Positions 1-4,344 of a stretch of DNA of 5,141 nucleotides are shown piece by piece. This DNA comes from Clostridia bacterium (GTDB lineage: Bacteria > Bacillota > Clostridia > Christensenellales > DTU072), in assembly GCA_028699795.1 (NCBI GenBank), contig JAQVTZ010000130.1, positions 1-5,141 on the forward strand, given 5' to 3'. Each line of letters starts with the position of its first letter. Position 1 is the first letter of the stretch. The notes beneath the pieces are model-generated. The model did not search any database and was not told where the DNA came from. It saw only the letters and a list, made by a program, of their open reading frames with translations. Position numbers and translations under genes: made by a program.

Positions 1-492
1 TTCGTCCGTCCCGCGTACGCTTGCAGTACAAGTGTTTCCGTCCGCAAGGGTCACCGAAATGTTATCCGCTTGGTCTATTACGTGAAGATTGGTAACAATA
101 TATCCGTTTTCGCTGATAATGACGCCGCTTCCCGCGCCAGATGCGACATAATTGTCGTAAAAGCCGCCGTAAACGGTGGTTTCGGTTTTGATTTCGACCA
201 CGCTGTGTTTGGCGACATTGACGATTTGGGATACGGATAGTGGTTGTCCTGTGATTTCGCTGGATAAAGGATGCTCGTCGTCGGAGCGGTAGATAATAAC
301 ATTAGAAGGAGTGTCTCTGTTGAGCTTCTGTTCGGCAATTACGGAACTGATTACAGCGCTGAGCACGCTAATGAGAAGCGCGCCCACGATAACCATTGCA
401 AAGAAGGCGCCGTTGTTTTTGGGCGGACGCCGGTTGCGGTTGTAAGGGACATTCGATTTGTCCTCATAATAGTAATAGCCGTTGTTATCCAT
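1..492 (-). CDS. HtrA/DegP-like membrane-anchored serine protease, N-terminal part (cut by window edge)
   Basis: This is the first 164 codons of a trypsin-like HtrA/DegP family protease; the rest lies beyond position 1. HtrA proteases degrade misfolded proteins at the outer face of the membrane. Residues 1-27 form a short cytoplasmic tail that is Asn/Tyr-rich and then basic (four consecutive Tyr at 6-9, RNRRPPK at 19-25). Residues 28-53 are one hydrophobic membrane anchor, followed by a polar linker to about residue 85. The protease domain then begins (SVSQIVNVAKHSVVEI). The block from GSGVI (121-125) to TNLHVI (134-139) is the diagnostic HtrA motif, with catalytic His137. The catalytic Asp and Ser and any PDZ domain are out of view. 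The ATG at 490-492 is preceded by a good GAGGA ribosome binding site. A TATACT at 521-526 could be a -10 box but has no clear -35. Co-transcription with the pyrophosphatase 88 bp upstream is possible. The family call is firm; the exact paralogue is not resolvable. Confidence 0.88.
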   Translation of the reverse strand, partial: MDNNGYYYYEDKSNVPYNRNRRPPKNNGAFFAMVIVGALLISVLSAVISSVIAEQKLNRDTPSNVIIYRSDDEHPLSSEITGQPLSVSQIVNVAKHSVVEIKTETTVYGGFYDNYVASGAGSGVIISENGYIVTNLHVIDQADNISVTLADGNTCTASVRGTDE

Positions 493-580
493 TGATTCCT
501 CGTTATTTATTTACACGAATAGTATAAATATAAACTTTGACGGTTTTTTGAACAGAGGAAGAAAAGTTGTTGATTTTCAC

Positions 581-1120
581 TCAGTTAAGGGCAGGTAATA
601 TCTTTTCTTTGTACCACTCTATCCCTCTTTTTATTGTTTCAATCGCTACCTCGCGAGGCTCAATTTTAATAATGGCGGTATGTTTGTCCTCCAATGTTTT
701 GTATACGGTAAAAAAGTGGCATATTTCTTGCATGATATGCGGCGGAAGCGCTTCGATTTCTTTGTAGTTGTTCCAACTGGGATCTTTGAATGGGATGGCT
801 ATGACTTTGTTGTCTACAAATCCGTCGTCTAGCATAGACACCATGCCGATGGGATAGCACCTGCAAAGAGCAAGAGGCTGGATGGATTCGCTGGATAAAA
901 CAAGCACATCCACGGGGTCGTTGTCTTCGCAGAAAGTGCGTGGAATAAAGCCGTAGTTTGCGGGATAGTGGGTGGAAGTATAGAGAATTCTGTCTAGAAT
1001 TAACGCGCCCGTCTGTTTGTCAAGTTCGTATTTATTCTTGCTTCCCTTGGAAATCTCGATTGCCGCAATAAAGTCTTCGGGCTGAATTCTGTCTTCGCCC
1101 ACATCGTGCCAAATATTCAT
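581..1120 (-). CDS. ppa: Inorganic pyrophosphatase, family I (soluble)
   Basis: The product hydrolyses pyrophosphate to two phosphates in the cytoplasm, pulling forward nucleotide polymerisation and other PPi-releasing reactions. At 179 aa it matches bacterial family I enzymes (E. coli Ppa is about 175 aa). The family signature DNDPVDVLV is at residues 66-74, with metal ligands D66, D68 and D71. The other active-site positions can be placed by recalled alignment to E. coli Ppa: E22, K30, E32, R44, Y52, Y56, D98, D103, K105, Y140 and K141. All are present, so the enzyme should be active. The frame stays open upstream to an ATG at 1315, but I chose the ATG at 1118-1120. It has a strong AAAGGCGG ribosome binding site, it gives the family-typical N-terminus, and the two upstream in-frame ATGs (1313-1315 and 1280-1282) lie before the predicted transcription start near 1277. 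HtrA lies 88 bp downstream in the same direction, with no evident terminator between. Confidence 0.95.
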   Translation of the reverse strand: MNIWHDVGEDRIQPEDFIAAIEISKGSKNKYELDKQTGALILDRILYTSTHYPANYGFIPRTFCEDNDPVDVLVLSSESIQPLALCRCYPIGMVSMLDDGFVDNKVIAIPFKDPSWNNYKEIEALPPHIMQEICHFFTVYKTLEDKHTAIIKIEPREVAIETIKRGIEWYKEKILPALN

Positions 1121-1125
1121 GTTTA

Positions 1126-1133
1126 CCGCCTTT
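1126..1133 (-). promoter_or_regulatory. Ribosome binding site fixing the ppa start
   Basis: On the minus strand this reads AAAGGCGG, five bases from the ATG at 1118-1120. It decides in favour of this start over the longer in-frame extension, which would add 65 residues that do not belong to the pyrophosphatase family. Confidence 0.75.
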
Positions 1134-1144
1134 CTAAAATAATC

Positions 1145-1218
1145 GGTATGATACCGCAGGGCAAACCCTGCACCCGCGCCAAACGGCGCTTCCGCCCCAA
1201 GGGACGGGGTATGATACC
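1145..1218 (-). repeat. Branched GC-rich stem-loop element bounded by an 11-bp repeat, in the ppa leader
   Basis: The 11-mer GGTATGATACC occurs at 1145-1155 and again at 1208-1218. Each copy is near-palindromic, so the two can pair with each other (10 of 11 positions) as a closing stem. Between them, almost without gaps, lie three hairpins: GCAGGG/CCCTGC with a 4-nt loop (1156-1171), GCGCC/GGCGC with a 4-nt loop (1176-1189), and CCGCCC/GGACGG (1192-1207). The third hairpin contains a C-A mismatch as plus-strand RNA but a U-G wobble in the minus-strand (ppa-sense) transcript, which favours that orientation. The block is much more GC-rich than its surroundings. It looks like a dispersed REP-type element or a structured leader RNA. 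No known riboswitch class is recognised, and copy number cannot be judged from one window. Confidence 0.6.
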
Positions 1219-1232
1219 TGATTGATAGCTTC

Positions 1233-1262
1233 ACAAAAATGCTGGCAAGCAAGCATTTTTGT
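1233..1262 (-). repeat. 11-bp perfect hairpin in the ppa leader
   Basis: The arms ACAAAAATGCT (1233-1243) and AGCATTTTTGT (1252-1262) are perfectly complementary around an 8-nt loop. It falls 15-45 nt after the predicted ppa transcription start. It resembles a weak terminator or attenuator stem, but it lacks a GC-rich base and a downstream T-run, so I do not call it a terminator. It may be part of the same repeat unit as the adjacent branched element. Confidence 0.5.
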
Positions 1263-1283
1263 TTCGTTAATAAGTCTCTCATA

Positions 1284-1312
1284 ATTATAGCCCGAAAACG
1301 GGTTGTTTGCAA
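1284..1312 (-). promoter_or_regulatory. Sigma-A promoter of ppa
   Basis: On the minus strand this is a TTGCAA -35 box (1307-1312), a 17-bp spacer and a TATAAT -10 box (1284-1289). The predicted transcription start is near 1277, giving a leader of about 157 nt that includes all the stem-loops at 1145-1262. The spacer contains the inverted repeat CCCG-TTTT-CGGG (1291-1302). That position would suit a repressor or activator, though it could be chance. Confidence 0.75.
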
Positions 1313-1331
1313 CATTTATACAAAGATATAA

Positions 1332-1436
1332 AAGTTGGGAAAAAAGAGTACAAATTTCTAAGGTTAATAAATAGCGGCCTCAGGTTGGACCCCTCTATAT
1401 AACACCTTTGAGAAATTTCGGACAGGTTTCCAACTT
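1332..1436. repeat. Nested imperfect inverted repeats downstream of the acyltransferase gene
   Basis: This AT-rich stretch lies between the acyltransferase stop codon and the ppa promoter. Outer arms AAGTTGG (1332-1338) and CCAACTT (1430-1436) are 7 bp of exact complement, and the second arm overlaps the TAA stop. Inner arms AAATTTCTAAGG (1352-1363) and CCTTTGAGAAATTT (1405-1418) pair except for a 2-nt bulge. An alternative pairing exists between GTTGGA (1384-1389) and TCCAAC (1429-1434). On the minus strand a run of six T lies at 1341-1346. The region could be a long, weak transcription-termination or mRNA 3'-end structure for the acyltransferase gene. I see no open frame here and no known RNA family. 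Confidence 0.35.
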
Positions 1437-2736
1437 ATTTCTTCTGTCCTTCTCTGAAATTGCTGATAACAGAGACTTCAACACCTTCTTTGACCAGTTT
1501 GGTAAAAAAGTGTTTTTCGAGTCGGGTTGACACAAGCTGACGCGTAAACGAAATTACCGTTTTCCCGTGATAGCTTACGATGCCTACATTGTTGGGAACT
1601 TTGCGTGACACATTGGGGCAAAAAGCAAAAGAGGAAAGATATTGCTCAAATCCGCTTGGCATCTCGACTTGCCCCAAATTGGATAGGATAAGAGTTTGCT
1701 TGGTATTGGAGCTTAACAGCTTGCCTATTTTGACAATCAATGTTTTGATAAACAGCGGTAAGAGTTTCATGTACCATTTGCGCACCATGAATGACGAAAG
1801 GCTAATTTTATCCAGTAACCGATCTTTGTTGAGGGCGGACGAAAGTTGCTTTTGCACAATATCGCAATACGCCTGCAAGTCTTGCGGTACGGTATAGGGA
1901 TTGATAAATGTCTTGATGAGAGTAGTAAAGTTCCGCAGCGTGTCACTGGGGAAATATTTGCGCAAATTAACAGGAATCATTGCCGCCAATTCTCGTTTTT
2001 GGGTATCCTTACCGTACACTTCGGTTATCGAAAGTAAGATTGCCGCCGTTATAAACGAGGTGATAGAGCAGTTATATTTTTGTGCCGCTTTTTTCAGTTG
2101 GGAGGTATTGAGCGTGCCTTGAACAAGCCCGTAGCCGATTCTTTTAAATCTTTTTCCTCTTAGCGCAAACGCGTTTTTGCCCGCCATTTCGCCTATCACA
2201 CCCCCGAACAAATCCACCGGTCTGTAGTACTTGGAAAACCCGTCTTCCAGTTCGCCCTCGGGCACGGGTTCGCCCGCAATCTTGATACCAGAGGGAGGCG
2301 GAGGGGTCGCGCCTCTTTCGATAACATAACGGTACACCAAAGACTTCAGAAACTCCATTGCGCCGGCACCGTCACAAAGGCCGTGGAAATAATCCACATT
2401 GATTTTGTTTTTGTAATAGGATACGCGGAATAAATAATAATTATTGGTGAAAAAGTTGATTTTTTGGAAGAGGATCCCGTTATCGGGACGGACAACGGGA
2501 GACAAATTGTTGTAATCAAAAAAGTGGCGGAAAAGCCCCCCGCGCAGAACGACACGGAAAGAAGGGAACCGCGGCAGAATATAATTGAGCGCATCCAAAA
2601 GGCACTCGTCATCCACATATTCCGCCATTTCGGCGGTAAGCCGAAACAGGCTCTGCGTCGTCACAGTGATGCTCATAGGATAAATGACGGCGGAATTATC
2701 CAGTCGATACCAGTTGTTGCTGTTGTATTTGTCCAA
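1435..2736 (-). CDS. HxxxD-motif acyltransferase (condensation-domain / alcohol acetyltransferase-like)
   Basis: This 433-aa protein has the layout of the chloramphenicol-acetyltransferase-like superfamily that includes NRPS condensation domains, PapA-type enzymes and alcohol acetyltransferases. These transfer an acyl group from a thioester such as acyl-CoA to an alcohol or amine. The catalytic motif is HGLCDG at residues 118-123 (H118xxxD122G123), preceded by a typical N-terminal half (WYRLDNSAVIYP at 9-20; RFPSFRVVLRGGLF at 56-69). The C-terminal half shows LILSNLG (349-355) and ISFTRQ (395-400), which fit the second lobe lining the solvent channel. No signal peptide or carrier-protein domain is seen. 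It stands alone, so the substrate cannot be inferred. The start is TTG: an in-frame TAA sits 9 bases upstream and AAGAGG lies 5 bases before the TTG. Compact stand-alone proteins of this type are common in Clostridia, often annotated as hypothetical. Confidence 0.78.
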   Translation of the reverse strand: MDKYNSNNWYRLDNSAVIYPMSITVTTQSLFRLTAEMAEYVDDECLLDALNYILPRFPSFRVVLRGGLFRHFFDYNNLSPVVRPDNGILFQKINFFTNNYYLFRVSYYKNKINVDYFHGLCDGAGAMEFLKSLVYRYVIERGATPPPPSGIKIAGEPVPEGELEDGFSKYYRPVDLFGGVIGEMAGKNAFALRGKRFKRIGYGLVQGTLNTSQLKKAAQKYNCSITSFITAAILLSITEVYGKDTQKRELAAMIPVNLRKYFPSDTLRNFTTLIKTFINPYTVPQDLQAYCDIVQKQLSSALNKDRLLDKISLSSFMVRKWYMKLLPLFIKTLIVKIGKLLSSNTKQTLILSNLGQVEMPSGFEQYLSSFAFCPNVSRKVPNNVGIVSYHGKTVISFTRQLVSTRLEKHFFTKLVKEGVEVSVISNFREGQKK

Positions 2737-2741
2737 TGTAA

Positions 2742-2747
2742 CCTCTT
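2742..2747 (-). promoter_or_regulatory. Ribosome binding site for the TTG start of the acyltransferase
   Basis: On the minus strand AAGAGG lies 5 bases before the TTG at 2734-2736. The in-frame TAA at 2746-2748 excludes any earlier start. The next in-frame Met is residue 21, inside the conserved N-terminal block, so TTG initiation is the best reading. Confidence 0.75.
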
Positions 2748-2784
2748 ATAAACCATTGCGGATAAAGGGCAATGATATAGGATT

Positions 2785-2813
2785 ATTATACTTTTATAAG
2801 GCATATTAGTCAA
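2785..2813 (-). promoter_or_regulatory. Sigma-A promoter of the acyltransferase gene
   Basis: On the minus strand this is TTGACT (2808-2813), a 17-bp spacer and TATAAT (2785-2790), close to consensus. The expected transcription start is near 2778, leaving a leader of about 41 nt before the TTG. It interleaves with the divergent yabP promoter region. Confidence 0.72.
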
Positions 2814-2828
2814 ATTAAAAAATATAAT
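2801..2828 (+). promoter_or_regulatory. Candidate SigE-type sporulation promoter of yabPQ
   Basis: GCATATT (2801-2807) fits the SigE -35 pattern KMATATT exactly. After 13 bases, AATATAAT (2821-2828) resembles the SigE -10 CATACANT with two mismatches. In Bacillus subtilis yabPQ is under SigE, so this is expected by function. The predicted start near 2835 leaves only about 10 nt of leader, beginning at the GGAGA of the ribosome binding site. The TATAAT inside could instead be a sigma-A -10, but no matching -35 is found. Confidence 0.4.
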
Positions 2829-2844
2829 ATACAGGGAGATTGGT

Positions 2845-3114
2845 ATGGAAGAAAAAATTACCAACAAAAATCATGCTTTCAATTATGACGGCAAGCGTCT
2901 GAATATTACGGGCGTAAAGGAAGTGGCGCATTTTGAAGACAAAGAAGTTGCCGTCAGTTTGCATGAAAGAGGCTTGCTGGTGCGGGGAAAGAGTCTTGCC
3001 GTAACCGAACTGAATGTCAATACCGGTCTTTTGGTCATAGACGGCGAAGTGCAAAGCATTGCCTATACGGGCGCCATGGAAAAAACGGCTCTTCTAAAAA
3101 GATTATTTAAATGA
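2845..3114 (+). CDS. yabP: Sporulation protein YabP
   Basis: The 89-aa product matches the YabP/YqfC family, small beta-rich proteins made in the mother cell and needed for normal spore coat and cortex formation. The recognisable blocks are the core LNITGVKEV (19-27), the strand-rich stretch GLLVRGKSLAV (43-53), LNVNTGLLVIDGEVQSIAY (56-74) and the terminal LLKRLFK (83-89). The length is in line with B. subtilis YabP (about 100 aa). The ATG follows AGGGAGA (2833-2839) at good spacing. The yabQ start overlaps its stop codon, so the two are translationally coupled. It is divergent from the acyltransferase gene, and a SigE-like promoter candidate precedes it. Confidence 0.88.
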   Translation: MEEKITNKNHAFNYDGKRLNITGVKEVAHFEDKEVAVSLHERGLLVRGKSLAVTELNVNTGLLVIDGEVQSIAYTGAMEKTALLKRLFK

Positions 3115-3461
3115 TTACCGAAAGCGGTCTCCAGCCCTTGCTTGCGCTTGTTTTTTTGTGCGGCGGGGCTATCGCATATCTGCCAATGATTGTCGTAGGA
3201 CTGCTTCCCATCGGCGAACGGCTTCCCGTGCTCAAACATATTTTGGAGGGCGTGTGGGGGCTCTTGTTTTGCCTTATTTTTCTTGCCTTATGCCATTTCG
3301 TTTATGACGGCCGCGTGAAATACTTCACCGTGCTTTGTTATCTTGTGGGCAGCACGCTTTCGGCATTGTTTTTAAGGCTGCCTCTAGAGATATTTGTCCG
3401 CAAACTACACGCAAGGTATTTGAAACGAAAAGACGAAACAGAAGAAGTCAAAAAAAACTAG
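3111..3461 (+). CDS. yabQ: Spore cortex biosynthesis protein YabQ (short form)
   Basis: This small integral membrane protein (116 aa) directly follows yabP with an ATGA overlap (ATG 3111-3113, TGA 3112-3114). YabQ is a SigE-controlled protein of the outer forespore membrane that is needed for cortex formation in B. subtilis. Hydrophobic segments are at about 8-33, 45-65 and 71-92, followed by a basic and charged C-terminal tail (98-116). The stretch VYDGRVKYFTVLCYLVG (64-80) fits the conserved loop and following helix of the family. B. subtilis YabQ is roughly 200 aa; shorter versions occur in Clostridia. No strong ribosome binding site precedes it, which fits translational coupling to yabP. 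Unlike in Bacillus, divIC does not follow; a convergent peptidase gene does. Identity rests mainly on topology, this loop and linkage to yabP. Confidence 0.8.
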   Translation: MITESGLQPLLALVFLCGGAIAYLPMIVVGLLPIGERLPVLKHILEGVWGLLFCLIFLALCHFVYDGRVKYFTVLCYLVGSTLSALFLRLPLEIFVRKLHARYLKRKDETEEVKKN

Positions 3462-3493
3462 GGATAATCTCGTATAAAGTTTGGAGTAAAAAA

Positions 3494-4192
3494 TCACTTT
3501 AGAAAAGTTCGCAACAGTCCTTTCGGGCTTGCCTCCAATCGGTAACATCGGCCGCCTGAGGATAGCGCGCGCTCGGGCGCCTCATTTCGGAATAGTAGCG
3601 CCGCGTTGTCCTCTATGGCAAACGCGACACCTTGTCGCTCTGTCACGACGGCATCGAAATCTTTTTGTCTTTGGTTATAGTGCGGCGAAATAAGCCCCTT
3701 TATCAGACCCATCCCCCTATAAACGCTGTACCCCTCCCCGCTTTGTCGCATAATATTCGTGTCCGAATACATTTCGTCGAACCAGCAAATTGCGCCCGCA
3801 GACAATCCCACAAGCACGGCGCCCCTGCGATATGCGTCCAGTATCATTTTGTCGACTCCGAACCGATGCAGTGTTTCGATAAGGTGTACAGTATCTCCCC
3901 CACCGAGATAAATAAGATCCGCCGCAGCGATTTTCGCGGCGTTTTTTGCGAGCGGCACCTCTTTTTTTGTTAACAGTACAACATCCGATTTCATGCCGAG
4001 CTCCGAGGTATACGTTTTTCGGAAGGTGTTGAAATACGGCAAACTGTCATGGCTTGCGGTAGGGAAAAACAACGCGTTAGCTCGTCTTTCACCCGCTCTT
4101 TGTTTGGCAAATGCGGCGGCAATGCGATCCATTTCCAAAGTCGTTTTGACGCGCAACTCTCCGCCGCCGATAGCTATAAAAATTCGGTCCAT
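3494..4192 (-). CDS. Peptidase E-like S51 family serine hydrolase
   Basis: This 232-aa cytoplasmic protein belongs to the S51 / class I glutamine-amidotransferase-like fold (dipeptidase E, cyanophycinase relatives). PepE cleaves Asp-X dipeptides. The N-terminal strand IFIAIGGGEL (4-13) is typical. LIYLGGGDT (93-101) is the loop next to the active site. GLSAGAICW (129-137) carries nucleophile Ser131 in the nucleophile elbow. His171 in SPHYN (169-173) and Glu194 in AIEDNAALL (192-200) are the likely triad partners. The length fits PepE (about 230 aa). There is no signal peptide, and it lacks the longer insertions of cyanophycinase, so an Asp-dipeptidase-type role is favoured but unproven. The ATG has no ribosome binding site; an extended -10 box places +1 on the A of the ATG, suggesting a leaderless mRNA. 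It is convergent with yabQ, with only 32 bp between and no hairpin seen there. Confidence 0.85.
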   Translation of the reverse strand: MDRIFIAIGGGELRVKTTLEMDRIAAAFAKQRAGERRANALFFPTASHDSLPYFNTFRKTYTSELGMKSDVVLLTKKEVPLAKNAAKIAAADLIYLGGGDTVHLIETLHRFGVDKMILDAYRRGAVLVGLSAGAICWFDEMYSDTNIMRQSGEGYSVYRGMGLIKGLISPHYNQRQKDFDAVVTERQGVAFAIEDNAALLFRNEAPERALSSGGRCYRLEASPKGLLRTFLK

Positions 4193-4198
4193 AAAATT

Positions 4199-4207
4199 AT
4201 TATAGCA
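4199..4207 (-). promoter_or_regulatory. Extended -10 promoter of the peptidase gene (leaderless geometry)
   Basis: On the minus strand TGCTATAAT is a perfect extended -10 element, which can work without a -35; none is visible at 16-18 bp. The last T of the hexamer is at 4199, so the standard start 7 bases on falls at 4192, the A of the ATG. No Shine-Dalgarno sequence lies between. Confidence 0.6.
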
Positions 4208-4265
4208 TAGGGTGGAGGACGCAGGGTAGAGTTATAAATAATAATCTGTTTGTGAATGGAAAATA

Positions 4266-4294
4266 CTGACAAAACAAGCTTTTTTTGCTATAAT
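4266..4294 (+). promoter_or_regulatory. Strong sigma-A promoter of the ZIP transporter gene
   Basis: This is a CTGACA -35 box (4266-4271), a 17-bp spacer and a TATAAT -10 box (4289-4294), with the extended -10 TGC at 4286-4288. The predicted start is near 4301, giving a leader of about 44 nt. A perfect 10-bp AT palindrome, ATAATATTAT (4290-4299), overlaps the -10 and could bind a metal-responsive repressor, but no known metal box is recognised with confidence. Confidence 0.72.
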
Positions 4295-4344
4295 ATTATT
4301 CATACTAGAGTTTGGGTTAGGGTAAGCCGAATGGAGCGATACGA

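Noticed and set aside
493..580. Terminator or separate promoter between ppa and the HtrA gene
   Set aside because: No hairpin with a T-run is visible. A TATACT at 521-526 lacks a -35 at proper spacing, so neither can be claimed.
1145..1262. CRISPR array or tRNA gene suggested by the hairpins and repeats
   Set aside because: There are only two short 11-bp copies with no regular spacers. The clover-like fold lacks a T-loop, an anticodon arm of proper size and a CCA-type end.
1375..1395. T-box-like sequence (GGTTGGACC) between ppa and the acyltransferase gene
   Set aside because: It resembles the T-box only loosely, there is no downstream aminoacyl-tRNA synthetase or amino-acid gene in that direction, and no specifier stem is seen.
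2464..2751. Long open frame on the plus strand opposite the acyltransferase gene
   Set aside because: It is antisense to a clear protein family member, has no good ribosome binding site, and its translation resembles no family.
3462..3493. Possible bidirectional terminator between the convergent yabQ and peptidase genes
   Set aside because: The only hints are A/T runs at the edges; I could find no stem in the 32 bp.
3632..3973. 113-codon open frame antisense to the S51 peptidase gene
   Set aside because: It is a shadow of a well-supported gene; the translation is low in recognisable structure.
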